A stretch of DNA of 64,000 nt from Murdochiella vaginalis (GCF_900119705.1 NZ_LT632322.1:434001-498000), one strand, 5' to 3'. Shown: positions 26,619 through 36,323, counted from the stretch's first letter. Translations and numbers: made by a program. Notes: generated from the letters alone by a model not told the origin.

Positions 26619-27323
26619 ATGGCTTTAGATCCCAGAACAAAGCTGCTGATTTTATCAATAACAAGTATTTCCGTGTTTCTGAATGAAAGTATCGTTATAG
26701 AATGCCTTTTTACAGCAATCCCTATATTATTGCTCTTACAGGCGAAAGAGTTCCGTACTGCTTCAAAATACGGAATTCTCTTTATTGTGTTATTGATGGT
26801 ACAGCTTTTTGTTATATCAAAATTACCTGTTACGATCGGAGGCATCATATATATGTTTGATGTCTATATAAGAAAACTTATTCCTTGTTTTATGCTCGGC
26901 ACATTTTTAATACAAACTACAAAGGTCAGTGCTTTTTTAGCTGCATTCAGTCGATTGCATTTGCCTAAAGGTTTCACTATTGCACTTTCTGTTACATTGC
27001 GATACTTTCCGACAATGGCTGAGGAATGGAACTATATTAAGGACGCCATGGCTCTTCGAGGGATAACCGCTTCTTTTACAGAATTTTTACGCCATCCGGT
27101 CAAAATAATGGAGTATGTATATGTACCCATGCTGGTATCTGCTTCTAAAATCTCTGATGAAATCACACAAGCCGCAATTACAAGAGGAATAGATCATGTC
27201 GGAAGGCGCAGCTGTATGGAAAAAGTTTGTTTTTCAATCCATGATGCTCTGATTGTAACAATCTATATAGGGATTATTTGCATGATATTTTTTGATTTTT
27301 TACGAGGAGGTGTATTCCCTTGA
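26619..27323 (+). CDS. ECF transporter T component (CbiQ family), first set
   Basis: A 234-residue membrane protein with several transmembrane segments and the CbiQ-family coupling region: FRYFPTM-like LRYFPTMAEEWNYIKDAMALRG and, further on, AAITRGIDHVGRR, where the Ala-Arg-Gly-type motif touches the ATPase subunits. It starts one base after the S component stop. Its stop codon overlaps the TTG start of the ATPase gene (TTGA overlap), which indicates tight translational coupling. It connects the substrate-binding S subunit to ATP hydrolysis in the importer. Confidence 0.88.
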   Translation: MALDPRTKLLILSITSISVFLNESIVIECLFTAIPILLLLQAKEFRTASKYGILFIVLLMVQLFVISKLPVTIGGIIYMFDVYIRKLIPCFMLGTFLIQTTKVSAFLAAFSRLHLPKGFTIALSVTLRYFPTMAEEWNYIKDAMALRGITASFTEFLRHPVKIMEYVYVPMLVSASKISDEITQAAITRGIDHVGRRSCMEKVCFSIHDALIVTIYIGIICMIFFDFLRGGVFP

Positions 27324-28789
27324 TTGAATTTATAAAACTTTCTTTTTCCTACAAGGATATGGAAAAAGCTTCTTTACGGGAATTACACTTAAATATTCCA
27401 AAAGGACAATGTGTTCTCTTGTGCGGTGCATCAGGATGCGGAAAAACGACTCTTACCAGATTGGTAAACGGGCTGATTCCTCATTTTTTTGAAGGAAAAC
27501 TTTCAGGCAAAGTAACTGTAAAAGGAATGAATGTTGCCGAGACCGAAATTTCAACTCTTTCCGATAGTGTCGGCACGGTTTTTCAAAATCCGAGAACACA
27601 ATTTTTCAACACAGATACAGATAGTGAAATTGTTTTCGGACTGGAAAACAGAATGCTGGAGATGAAAGAATTAAAACAGCAGCTTGAAAGGATTACTAAA
27701 GATTTGCATATAGAAAAATTAAAAGGATGCAGCATTTTTGAACTTTCCGGAGGGGAAAAACAAAAAATTGCATTTGCGTCTGTGTATGCCACGAATCCGG
27801 ATATTTTTGTATTGGATGAACCGTCCTCAAATCTGGATTTTCATTCCGTGCTTGAACTGAAAAAACTGATAGAAAAAATAAAACAACAAGGGAAAACGAT
27901 TATCATTGCAGAACATCGCTTGTGGTATTTAACAGATGTTGCAGACAGGGTCATCTTAATGCAGGAGGGTCAGATTTTTAAGGATATGAGTATACAGGAT
28001 TTTTGCGAGCTCCCGCTTGAACAAATACAAAATATGGGGCTCAGGTGTCGAAATCTTTCTGAAATCAAAACAAATACCAATGATAAAAAATTTTCCCAAC
28101 ACACCTTAGAGCTGAAAGATATTCATGTCAAATATGGTGAAAAGATTATCTTGCAAAACATCTCTTTTACCGCAAATGGTGGAGAGATCGTCGCAATTAC
28201 CGGCGCAAACGGAACAGGAAAAACGACACTGGCACGCACGATATGCGGACTGATAAAACAAAAATCGGGAAATATTTTTGTAGACGGCAGGAGTTTGTCT
28301 GCAAAAGCGCGTATTAAAAAATCTTACATGGTGATGCAGGATGTCGGACATCAACTTTTTACGGATTGTGTGGAAACAGAATGCACACTCGGAACAAAAA
28401 CAACAGATGAGTCTGTTATTGACGAAACTTTATCGGCCTTATCTCTTTCCGAATTAAAAAACAGACATCCCCTTTCACTTTCAGGAGGACAAAAACAGAG
28501 GTTGGCAGTGGCAATCAGCTTGCTTTGTGATAAAGAAATTCTTATTTTCGATGAACCGACCAGTGGGCTTGACTTAAAAAGCATGCGGGAAGTAGGAACG
28601 ATGGTAGAGAGACTTTCTGAACAGGAAAAAATCCTGCTCATTATTACACACGACATTGAATTTATAAAAACAATATGTTCCAGAGTTTTGCTTTTGTCAG
28701 GCGGTAAAATAATTGCCGATTTGAGAGGTGAAGAAAAGAAAAATATCGAAAAATATATTTTAGCAGAAGGAGATCGAAATGAAGAATAA
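27320..28789 (+). CDS. ECF transporter duplicated ATPase (A-A' fusion), first set
   Basis: A 489-residue protein with two ABC ATPase domains. The first has GASGCGKTTL (about residues 35-44), LSGGEKQKIAF and FVLDEPSSNLD. The second has GANGTGKTTLARTICG, LSGGQKQRLAVAI and LIFDEPTSGLD. This fused arrangement is usual for energy-coupling factor importers of this subclass. The start is a TTG at 27320, chosen because GAGGAGG (27304-27310) lies 9 bases upstream and the frame gives the correct N-terminal strand. It overlaps the T gene by 4 bases and the next ABC gene by 11. All Walker and signature residues look intact. Confidence 0.92.
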   Translation: MIEFIKLSFSYKDMEKASLRELHLNIPKGQCVLLCGASGCGKTTLTRLVNGLIPHFFEGKLSGKVTVKGMNVAETEISTLSDSVGTVFQNPRTQFFNTDTDSEIVFGLENRMLEMKELKQQLERITKDLHIEKLKGCSIFELSGGEKQKIAFASVYATNPDIFVLDEPSSNLDFHSVLELKKLIEKIKQQGKTIIIAEHRLWYLTDVADRVILMQEGQIFKDMSIQDFCELPLEQIQNMGLRCRNLSEIKTNTNDKKFSQHTLELKDIHVKYGEKIILQNISFTANGGEIVAITGANGTGKTTLARTICGLIKQKSGNIFVDGRSLSAKARIKKSYMVMQDVGHQLFTDCVETECTLGTKTTDESVIDETLSALSLSELKNRHPLSLSGGQKQRLAVAISLLCDKEILIFDEPTSGLDLKSMREVGTMVERLSEQEKILLIITHDIEFIKTICSRVLLLSGGKIIADLRGEEKKNIEKYILAEGDRNEE

Positions 28790-30533
28790 GAAGAACAAAA
28801 ACACATTGCATCGCTTATTTGAGTTTGCCGGATCATGTAAAGGCTTGCTTTTAAGTTCGGTTGTTTTTGCCGTTCTTGGTGCAGGGTTTGGAATCGTCCC
28901 GTATATTGCAGTTTCACGCATTATTATTCAAATATGCGCCGGTGATTACAGCTTGAAATCAATCATGCCGATGGCAGTAATTGCTCTTTTGGGGTACCTT
29001 TTGCAGCTTGGTCTATCAACTGTATCTACGGTGCGGTCTCACAAAGCCGCATTTACTATACTAAAAAATATTCGTACTGCACTTACGAAAAAGTTGTCAC
29101 GAGTGCCCATGGGATTTGTCTTGGATACCCCGTCAGGAAAATTCAAAACGATGCTTGTAGATACGGTTGAAAAACTGGAGTTACCCCTTGCTCACATGAT
29201 ACCGGAATTAACAGCAAATATTATGATTCCTGTCTTAATGTTGATTTATTTCATGTTCCTTGATTGGAGGCTGGCACTTATTGCTCTTTCAACCTTTCCT
29301 GTCGGGATGCTCTGTTATATGGGAATGATGAAAGATTATGAGAAGCGTTATGACAGAGTTATTAAAGCCGCAAAAGCTATGGATGCCGCTACGGTTGAAT
29401 ATATAGGCGGAATCGAAGTGGTTAAGGCTTTTAATCAAAGTAGCGATTCTTATCGCAAATATGCAGAGGCGGTAAAGGAGAATGAAAATTCTAAATCGGA
29501 ATGGTTCAAAAAGACGAATCCGTACTATGCGGCAGGTATTGCAATAGCACCCTCAAGTCTAATCGGAGTTCTTCCTGTCGGAAGTTTGTTTTATATAGGC
29601 GGAAGCATAAGCGCAGGCAGTTTTATATCCTGCATTATTTTATCATTGGGCTTGATTGCTCCGCTTATTCAGGCATTGCGATATACAGACAGCCTTGCTA
29701 TGGTAGATGCCACCGTAAAAGAAATCGGAAGCCTTTTGGATACGGAAGAAATGGAACGCCCGGAAAAACGAGTACAGCTTAAAGGAGAAAAAATAGAATT
29801 TTCCAACGTCTCTTTCTCTTACAAGGATACAGAGGTTTTACACAGCATTTCCTTTGAAGCGAATGAAAATGAAATGACGGCTTTGGTCGGACCGTCGGGA
29901 TCGGGCAAATCCACTGTCGCCAGACTCATTGCGTCTTTTTGGAATGCGGGAAGCGGAACCGTGAAAATAGGCGGTGTCGATGTGCAGAACATACCGCTTT
30001 CGCAGATAATGGAACATATTGCGTATGTTTCACAGGATAATTATTTGTTTCATCTTTCTATACGAGAAAATATACGAATCGGTAAGCCGGATGCTACAAA
30101 CAGCGAAATCGAAAATGCAGCAAAAAAAGCGGCATGCCATGATTTTATTACATCACTTCCCAATGGCTACGATACCGTTGTCGGAGACAGCGGAAGCAAT
30201 CTTTCCGGCGGAGAAAAGCAGCGCATTGCCATTGCAAGAGCCATATTAAAAGACAGCCCCGTAGTTATTTTAGATGAAGCTACCGCCTTTACAGACCCTG
30301 AAAATGAGTCGATAATTCAGCACTCCATCAGCGAGCTTGTAGCGGGAAAAACGCTGATTGTCATTGCACATCGATTATCTACTATCACATCAGCCGATAA
30401 GATTATCGTCATGAATGCAGGAAATATAGAAGCGGAAGGAAAACATGAGGAGCTTACCCAAAATTGTGTTCTTTACAGAGAACTTTGGAATACACATATC
30501 AGCACGCTTGATATGAAGGAGGTATCAGCATGA
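28779..30533 (+). CDS. ABC half-transporter, exporter fold (IrtA/YbtP-like), partner 1
   Basis: A 584-residue membrane/ATPase fusion. Six transmembrane segments occupy about residues 15-290; the ATPase has GPSGSGKSTVARLIA, LSGGEKQRIAIARAIL and ILDEATAFTDPENE. The EATAF.DPENE form of the Walker B/D-loop is typical of the IrtAB/YbtPQ group, which has an exporter fold but imports metal-loaded siderophores in some bacteria. It overlaps the ECF ATPase gene by 11 bases and its stop overlaps the start of partner 2 (ATGA), so the pair is a heterodimer. Direction of transport is not readable from sequence; the neighbouring ECF importers and hydrolase favour uptake. Confidence 0.88.
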   Translation: MKNKKNKNTLHRLFEFAGSCKGLLLSSVVFAVLGAGFGIVPYIAVSRIIIQICAGDYSLKSIMPMAVIALLGYLLQLGLSTVSTVRSHKAAFTILKNIRTALTKKLSRVPMGFVLDTPSGKFKTMLVDTVEKLELPLAHMIPELTANIMIPVLMLIYFMFLDWRLALIALSTFPVGMLCYMGMMKDYEKRYDRVIKAAKAMDAATVEYIGGIEVVKAFNQSSDSYRKYAEAVKENENSKSEWFKKTNPYYAAGIAIAPSSLIGVLPVGSLFYIGGSISAGSFISCIILSLGLIAPLIQALRYTDSLAMVDATVKEIGSLLDTEEMERPEKRVQLKGEKIEFSNVSFSYKDTEVLHSISFEANENEMTALVGPSGSGKSTVARLIASFWNAGSGTVKIGGVDVQNIPLSQIMEHIAYVSQDNYLFHLSIRENIRIGKPDATNSEIENAAKKAACHDFITSLPNGYDTVVGDSGSNLSGGEKQRIAIARAILKDSPVVILDEATAFTDPENESIIQHSISELVAGKTLIVIAHRLSTITSADKIIVMNAGNIEAEGKHEELTQNCVLYRELWNTHISTLDMKEVSA

Positions 30534-32284
30534 TTCAGATGTTCAGACGACTTTTGGATTTTTCCGGAATGGAAAGAAAAAGATTGATTTTATCGTTTAT
30601 TTTTCATATGTGCAATTCCGTGTTTGAGATGCTTCCCATTATGGCTGTGCTTGCAGTTTTGAACGGAATACTATTATCACTTTCAAGTGGCTTCATGTCG
30701 ATTAAAACAATATGGGCAGCCTTGGGGATTATGCTTTTAAGTATTTCAGGACGCATTCTATTTACGAATCTTTCCGCTGTAAAAAGAACCCTTGGAAGCT
30801 TTTCCATGTGTTCCAAATGGCGCATGGAGCTTGGCGAAAAATTAAAACGCGTACCTATGGGATATTTTAATGAGCATCGCCTTGGAGATATTACAGCGGC
30901 AGTTACTACAACACTTGGAGATCTGGAAACCAATGCAGTTACCGTCATGGAAGCGGTAGCCGGAGGATTTATCCACGCTGCAGTGATAGGGATATGGCTT
31001 TTGTTTTATGAATGGAAAATTGGAGTTTTGATGTTCATAGGGCTTTTTCTTTCCCTTTGTGTGTACGCAAAAACACAAAAAGCTGGTATGAAATATTCTC
31101 CGCGCAGGCAAGCTGCACAGGCCGGACTTGTTACAGGCATTTTAGAATATATACAGGGGATGTCCGTGATAAAGGCATTCGGACTTGCCGACCGTTCGGA
31201 CAAATCCGTAGACGCTGCAATCAATGAAAGCGCAGAGGCAAACATTGCTTTAGAAAAAGTTTTCTCCGGCTTAGCTGCCGTCTTTCAAATGATATTCAAA
31301 TTTGCCAGATTCGCAATCCTTGTTGTTGCACCATACCTGCTTATGAACGGAGAAATAACTCCTGAAAAGTGCCTGCTCCTTATTGTCGCAAGCTTTATGA
31401 TTTATACGACTGTGGAGCTTGCAGGAAGTACGGCTGCCGTTGCAAGAGTTGTGGATGCTTCTTTAGACAGATTGGAAACAATATCCAATATTCCCCTTCT
31501 TGATGAAAAGGGAACAGACCTTATCCCGAAAGCATACGACATAACCGTTTCAAACATTTCCTTTGCATATGAGGAAAAGGAAATTCTGCACGATGTAAGC
31601 TTTTCTGTTCCTCAAGGTACGAGCTGTGCCATTGTAGGACCATCAGGCTCAGGAAAGACGACCCTTTGCAGTTTAATTGCACGCTTTTGGGACGTAAAAG
31701 ATGGTGAGATTCTTTTAGGTGGCGTTAATGTAAAAGACTATACTTGCGATAGCCTTCTTAAGAATTTTTCCATTGTGTTTCAAAGGGTTTACCTTTTTGA
31801 AGATACCATTGAAAATAACATTCTTTTTGGAAAACCGCAGTCAACAAAAGAAGAAATAGTGTCCGCGGCAAAGAAAGCATGCTGCCATGATTTCATATCC
31901 GCACTTCCGGATGGATACCAAACAAAGATTGGAGAAGGAGGTGCAACCCTTTCCGGCGGTGAGAAGCAGCGAATCTCTATCGCACGAGCGATTTTGAAAG
32001 ATGCACCTGTTGTCATTTTAGATGAGGCTACGGCAAGTGTCGATCCTGAAAACGAACGGGAATTGCAGCAGGCTATTTCAGAGCTGACAAAAAATAAAAC
32101 GCTTCTGATGATTGCTCACAGGTTGAATACAGTTCGAGAAGCAGATCAAATTCTTGTTCTTGAAAATGGACGAATTGTGCAAAGAGGAAAACATCAGGAG
32201 CTGATACAGCAGGAAGGACTTTATCGACGATTTGTTGAAATTCGGGGAAATGCAATTGGATGGAAATTAGGAGGCCTGGAATGA
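30530..32284 (+). CDS. ABC half-transporter, exporter fold (IrtB/YbtQ-like), partner 2
   Basis: Second half of the heterodimeric transporter, also 584 residues. Six transmembrane segments are followed by an ATPase with GPSGSGKTTLCSLIARFW, LSGGEKQRISIARAIL and ILDEATASVDPENE. The membrane part has the motif RVPMGYFNEHRLGDITAAVTTTLGD-like stretch (about residues 103-125), which recurs in the partial gene at 63475, so these two belong to the same subfamily. AAGGAGG (30516-30522) precedes the ATG. The stop codon overlaps the start of the ATC hydrolase-like gene (ATGA), an indication that transport and hydrolysis are expressed together. Confidence 0.88.
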   Translation: MIQMFRRLLDFSGMERKRLILSFIFHMCNSVFEMLPIMAVLAVLNGILLSLSSGFMSIKTIWAALGIMLLSISGRILFTNLSAVKRTLGSFSMCSKWRMELGEKLKRVPMGYFNEHRLGDITAAVTTTLGDLETNAVTVMEAVAGGFIHAAVIGIWLLFYEWKIGVLMFIGLFLSLCVYAKTQKAGMKYSPRRQAAQAGLVTGILEYIQGMSVIKAFGLADRSDKSVDAAINESAEANIALEKVFSGLAAVFQMIFKFARFAILVVAPYLLMNGEITPEKCLLLIVASFMIYTTVELAGSTAAVARVVDASLDRLETISNIPLLDEKGTDLIPKAYDITVSNISFAYEEKEILHDVSFSVPQGTSCAIVGPSGSGKTTLCSLIARFWDVKDGEILLGGVNVKDYTCDSLLKNFSIVFQRVYLFEDTIENNILFGKPQSTKEEIVSAAKKACCHDFISALPDGYQTKIGEGGATLSGGEKQRISIARAILKDAPVVILDEATASVDPENERELQQAISELTKNKTLLMIAHRLNTVREADQILVLENGRIVQRGKHQELIQQEGLYRRFVEIRGNAIGWKLGGLE

Positions 32285-32865
32285 CATACAAAAAATTTTA
32301 CTTCGGAAAGTTAAATGCACAGATATTAAAAAAAATAGATGCGGAACATAAAACAAAAATGAAGCAGCTCATCAAAGAAATCAATCAAGGATCATGGACG
32401 GAAAAACAGAAAAAAAGGCAAAAAAGAAGCATTATTTCAAATATAGCCCTATACCGATGTTTCATAGATAAAGGGCTTTCAAAAAATGAGGCAAAAGAAT
32501 TGGTAAAGGAGCATTCATTTTATGTTGCCCAAAAGGCACATAAGCTTTTGAAAACATTTTTTTATATCCCCGGGTTTTTCAGGCTGTTCCGCTTGTTTAT
32601 GAAAAAAGGGATGTCGGGCGATGAAATATGGAAAAGCAGAATCCTGTCGGATGACGGGGAATACTACCGTGTCGATGTGCTCAAGTGCCTTTGGGCGGAT
32701 ACCTGCAATTTTTTTGAATGCCCAGAGCTTTGTGAGATATTCTGTCTGTGTGATCATATCGTATTCGGAAATATAAAGGGATTTGTATTTGAAAGAAGTC
32801 AGACACTGGGAATGAACGGTGAAAAATGCGACTTTTGCTTCATAAATAGGAAAGGGGAAAGTTAA
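32281..32865 (+). CDS. ATC hydrolase-like protein (L-2-amino-thiazoline-4-carboxylic acid hydrolase family)
   Basis: A 194-residue soluble protein. Residues 1-70 are helical and basic; the C-terminal half carries the family pattern: DVLKCLWADTCNFFECPELC, CDHIVFGNIKGFVFERSQTL and GEKCDFCF. This Cys- and Asp-containing end matches the ATC_hydrolase family (PF14196), named for an enzyme that opens an aminothiazoline ring. The ATG at 32281 was chosen because AGGAGG (32269-32274) lies 6 bases before it and its TGA/ATG overlap couples it to the transporter; an in-frame ATG at 32260 lies upstream of that site. In this operon it may cleave a thiazoline-containing metallophore or a related imported compound. 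Assignment is by motif recall only. Confidence 0.72.
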   Translation: MTYKKFYFGKLNAQILKKIDAEHKTKMKQLIKEINQGSWTEKQKKRQKRSIISNIALYRCFIDKGLSKNEAKELVKEHSFYVAQKAHKLLKTFFYIPGFFRLFRLFMKKGMSGDEIWKSRILSDDGEYYRVDVLKCLWADTCNFFECPELCEIFCLCDHIVFGNIKGFVFERSQTLGMNGEKCDFCFINRKGES

Positions 32866-33606
32866 ATGAATAAGGCTGAGGAAAAATGGTCCGGGGATGC
32901 CGGAAAAATGAAAATGTTTCTTCTTCAAGAAATAGAAGAAAGAGGTCTGGAATGGAGAGGTTTGTTAGAACGGTGTCTTGGAGATTGTCAAAAAAACAAA
33001 ATTTTAGATGTCGGATGTGGAACCGGGTTTATTTCGCTGCTTCTTGCACAAATTGGGTGTGATGTCATTGCAATAGACAATAATGTCGCAATGCTCAAGG
33101 AAGCTGAAAAAATATCTGAGGAGTTAGGATTTTCAAATAAAATCACTTTTATGCTTAAAGACACAGAGTTAGTGGATTTTCCCGATAATACCTTTAATGC
33201 AGTGGTCTCAAGACATGCCTTTTGGCTATTTAATAATCCGAAAAAAGTTTATGCGCAGTGGTACAGAATTTTGAAATCCGGCGGTTGTATGCTGAATTTA
33301 GATGCAAATTGGCTTTTCCCTTTTTGGGGAGAGGAACAGGCAAAGCTCTTTCAGTCAGATGAAAACATTTTAACAAAACGCTACGGCAAATTTCAGGATT
33401 ATTATCATGATACAGATATGATGGACGAATTGAAAAAACTCCCTTTAAGTTATATAAAACGCCCGGAATGGGATTTGGAAACATGCAGAGAAACAGGTTT
33501 TAAGAACATTGAAACAGAGACACTGTTACAGGAAAAGTATTGGAATCCTTTTATGGCACGCAGGTATCGCACGATGCCGACCTTTATCATCAAAGCTCAA
33601 AAGTAA
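32866..33606 (+). CDS. SAM-dependent class I methyltransferase
   Basis: A 246-residue methyltransferase. Motif I is ILDVGCGTGFISLLLA near residue 46, followed by DVIAIDNNVAML (acidic end of strand 2) and FPDNTFNAVVSRHAFWLF (motif IV region). The C-terminal part contains several aromatic residues (YWNPFMARRYRTMPTF) that may form a substrate pocket. It starts one base after the ATC hydrolase-like gene, using GGGGAAAG as ribosome site. Methyltransferases of this small-molecule type are often found beside siderophore-like transport genes; the natural substrate is unknown. It might modify the imported compound or protect against it. Confidence 0.85.
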   Translation: MNKAEEKWSGDAGKMKMFLLQEIEERGLEWRGLLERCLGDCQKNKILDVGCGTGFISLLLAQIGCDVIAIDNNVAMLKEAEKISEELGFSNKITFMLKDTELVDFPDNTFNAVVSRHAFWLFNNPKKVYAQWYRILKSGGCMLNLDANWLFPFWGEEQAKLFQSDENILTKRYGKFQDYYHDTDMMDELKKLPLSYIKRPEWDLETCRETGFKNIETETLLQEKYWNPFMARRYRTMPTFIIKAQK

Positions 33607-33625
33607 TATTTACGGAGGAAAATAA

Positions 33626-34234
33626 ATGAAAAAAAATAAAGCATTAAAATGGGAAATTAAAGATGTCATTGCGGCTGCTCTGTTGAGTCTCTTTCTCATT
33701 CTCATCCAGTTTATTGTAAATATGGTATGCATGACCAATCATTTTGTCAGTATGGTTTTATCAGTTGGTTTTACCATGTTCTTATGTGCACCTGTCTATT
33801 ATCTGCTTTTGTGTCGGGTAAGGAAGCACTTTGTCAGCCTTGTTTATATGAGTATCGTCGGTATGATTTATCTGTTGATGGGGAACTGGTATCTTTTACC
33901 GTACTTTGTTGCAATTGGTATGATATGCGAAGCAATCTTGTGGAAAGATTGTTCTGAAAGGAATTCAAAACAAATTATAGCATCGTGGACTGTTGCCAGT
34001 CTTTTATATAACGGTGTCAATTTACTGCCGATTTGGTTCTTTTGGGAAACCTATTACAGCTTTGCAAAAAGCGGTGGCATGGATCAAAGCTATATAGACT
34101 CATATATCAGCTACTATAAGACTCCCGGATGGATTATATTCATTGTTATCTTTACGGCGATATGTGGGCTTGCGGGTGGTCTGGCAGGCAAAAAAATTAT
34201 GGGAAAACATTTCAAAAAAACGGGACTTCTATAA
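33626..34234 (+). CDS. ECF transporter S component (MptD type), second set
   Basis: A 202-residue membrane protein with about five to six hydrophobic segments and an ending VFTAICGLAGGLAGKKIMGKHFKKTGLL, very similar in design to the end of the first S component (GGLIGKKLLKKHFEKVG). It is therefore a second, diverged member of the same family. GGAGG precedes the ATG. The stop overlaps the start of the T component by one base (TAATG). Two S components in one operon, each with its own T and A subunits, suggest two different but related substrates, for example loaded and processed forms of one molecule. Confidence 0.8.
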   Translation: MKKNKALKWEIKDVIAAALLSLFLILIQFIVNMVCMTNHFVSMVLSVGFTMFLCAPVYYLLLCRVRKHFVSLVYMSIVGMIYLLMGNWYLLPYFVAIGMICEAILWKDCSERNSKQIIASWTVASLLYNGVNLLPIWFFWETYYSFAKSGGMDQSYIDSYISYYKTPGWIIFIVIFTAICGLAGGLAGKKIMGKHFKKTGLL

Positions 34235-34929
34235 TGAGAAAAATTTCTTTTGCTGTCATAACTAAAATATGGGGATTCATTTGTGTACTAATAGCCATTT
34301 ATATGGGAAAAGATGTCGTTTTCAGCTGCATCCTTACAATTGCCACTTTTTTATATTTAGGTATACAAGGGAAATGGAAAATCGTATTTGATTACGGCAT
34401 ATTCTATATCTTATTGGGAATTTTACTCTACGCCATACAACGTTTCGGACTCCATATGCTGATTTTTTCGGAGTTTTATGTGCTGATGCTTTGGAATCTT
34501 TCTCCTGCTTTCTTGGTATCATGGGATTTGATTACAACACCGCCTGGAAAAATTTCGGCATTCCTAAGTTCCATTCACCTTCCTACATCCGTTATTTTGG
34601 GTGTCCTTGTAGTATTTAGATTCTTCCCTACCATGAAATCGGAGTTAAGGAGTGTGTATCTATCTATGAAAAACAGAAATTTGACAGGTCTTAAACAGAT
34701 ATTGAAAGCACCCGCAAAGACATGTGAATATGTGCTGATTCCCCTACTCGTCAGAATCTTGATGATAGCAGATCAGCTTTCCGTTTCAGCTATTGCAAGA
34801 GGTGGGGAATCACCGGGGAAAAGAAGCAGCTACTATGAGAGCAAGATTGAAATAACGGATATATTTGCCATGATTTTATGGTTCGCTTTGATATCGGGTT
34901 ATTTATGGATAGGAGGCATGAGAATATGA
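34234..34929 (+). CDS. ECF transporter T component (CbiQ family), second set
   Basis: A 231-residue multi-spanning protein. Its coupling region has VVFRFFPTMKSELRSVYL and, near the C-terminus, SAIARGGESPGKRSSYYE with the Ala-Arg-Gly motif. The ATG at 34234 was chosen because it directly overlaps the S component stop, while a longer frame from 34129 would run through the S gene. The stop overlaps the ATPase start (ATGA). It is about the same length as the first T component and is clearly related in layout. Confidence 0.86.
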   Translation: MRKISFAVITKIWGFICVLIAIYMGKDVVFSCILTIATFLYLGIQGKWKIVFDYGIFYILLGILLYAIQRFGLHMLIFSEFYVLMLWNLSPAFLVSWDLITTPPGKISAFLSSIHLPTSVILGVLVVFRFFPTMKSELRSVYLSMKNRNLTGLKQILKAPAKTCEYVLIPLLVRILMIADQLSVSAIARGGESPGKRSSYYESKIEITDIFAMILWFALISGYLWIGGMRI

Positions 34930-36323
34930 TCGACTTACAGAATGTTTCCTTTCAGTATGCGGATAGCAATTATGGTGTGACGAATATAAATTTAGTGATA
35001 AAAGCCGGTGAATGTGTGGTTTTGACAGGAAAATCAGGATGTGGAAAAACGACCATTACAAGACTTATCAACGGTCTTGCTCCAAAATATTACAAAGGAA
35101 CAAAAAAAGGCAGTATACGAATTGCAGGAAAAGATATTGAAATGATGCCGTCCTATGATATCGGTAAAATTGTTGGCAGCATATTTCAAGATCCTCAAAG
35201 ACAATTCTTTTCATCAGAGCTTGAGGGTGAAATAGCATTTGGATGTGAAAATTACGGTTTCTCAAAGTTTGAAATTCAAAAAAGAACAAAGGATGCTATT
35301 CATAAGATGAGATTGGAAAACATAGGAAAGATTTCCTTAGATTTGCTTTCAAGTGGTGAAAAACAACGAGCAGCAGTAGCTTCTGTATATGCAATGCATC
35401 CGGAGGTTTTTGTGTTTGATGAGCCGACTGCAAATCTGGACAAAGACGGCATCATTCAAATGAAAAACATCCTTATGCAGTTAAAGAAAGCAGGATACAC
35501 ATTGCTGATTGCCGAGCATCGTCTCAGTTGGACAGAAGAACTTGCCGACAGGTATTTATATATGAAAGACGGACAGATACAGCATGAATATTCTTCTTTA
35601 GAATTTAGTACAATGAATGACTTGGAACGCATTTCAAAGGGACTTCGCCGTATTATAAATAAACCTTTTACAAAACAGATTGCCCCACCCCGAACGGACA
35701 ATATTGCAATACAAGGAGAAAGGCTCTCTCTCAAGAAAAATAAAAAACAAATATTAAAAAATGTGGATATTTTTGCTAATGAGAAAAGTGTTACTGCAAT
35801 CACAGGCAACAATGGTGCGGGAAAAACCAGTTTAGCTTTAATTTTAAGCGGACTTGAAAAATTAACAGAAGGTAATGTTTATATTCATGGTGAGAAGGCA
35901 GGGTACAGAGAACTTTGCAAACATACCTATTACTGTTCAAATGACACAGGGACACAATTTTTTACAGAAAGCATTTCAAAAGAACTTTTGCTTGGAACAA
36001 AATATGATGCAGAGAATTTAGAAAATGCAAAAAAATTGCTTAAGGATATGTGTTTATACGAATATAAAGATTCTCATCCTGCTTCCTTGTCGGGAGGTCA
36101 AAAACAAAGACTTGCAGTATGCTGTGCGTTGTTGTCAGGTAAAGATATTTTGATACTTGACGAACCGACCAGTGGCTTGGATGCCGAAAATATGTTTTTG
36201 ATTGCAAGGGAACTAAAGAAAGCTGCAGAAAAAGAAAAAACTATTTTGGTAATCACTCATGATGAGGAATTTATGGATGCTTGCTGTGAATACAGAATAA
36301 GTATCGATAAAACGCAAAAATAA
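34926..36323 (+). CDS. ECF transporter duplicated ATPase (A-A' fusion), second set
   Basis: A 465-residue protein with two ABC ATPase domains. Domain one: GKSGCGKTTITRLINGLAP, LLSSGEKQRAAVASVYAM, VFDEPTANLD. Domain two: GNNGAGKTSLALILSG, LSGGQKQRLAVCCALL, LILDEPTSGLD. In the first domain the signature is LSSGE rather than LSGGE, which is within the family's range. The ATG at 34926 was chosen because it overlaps the T component stop; a frame from 34878 would start inside the T gene. It completes the second importer of the operon. Confidence 0.9.
   Translation: MIDLQNVSFQYADSNYGVTNINLVIKAGECVVLTGKSGCGKTTITRLINGLAPKYYKGTKKGSIRIAGKDIEMMPSYDIGKIVGSIFQDPQRQFFSSELEGEIAFGCENYGFSKFEIQKRTKDAIHKMRLENIGKISLDLLSSGEKQRAAVASVYAMHPEVFVFDEPTANLDKDGIIQMKNILMQLKKAGYTLLIAEHRLSWTEELADRYLYMKDGQIQHEYSSLEFSTMNDLERISKGLRRIINKPFTKQIAPPRTDNIAIQGERLSLKKNKKQILKNVDIFANEKSVTAITGNNGAGKTSLALILSGLEKLTEGNVYIHGEKAGYRELCKHTYYCSNDTGTQFFTESISKELLLGTKYDAENLENAKKLLKDMCLYEYKDSHPASLSGGQKQRLAVCCALLSGKDILILDEPTSGLDAENMFLIARELKKAAEKEKTILVITHDEEFMDACCEYRISIDKTQK

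Noticed and set aside
28351-28917. 188-codon minus-strand ORF opposite the ECF ATPase
   Set aside because: The plus strand has intact ABC signature motifs here; the opposite frame is a shadow.
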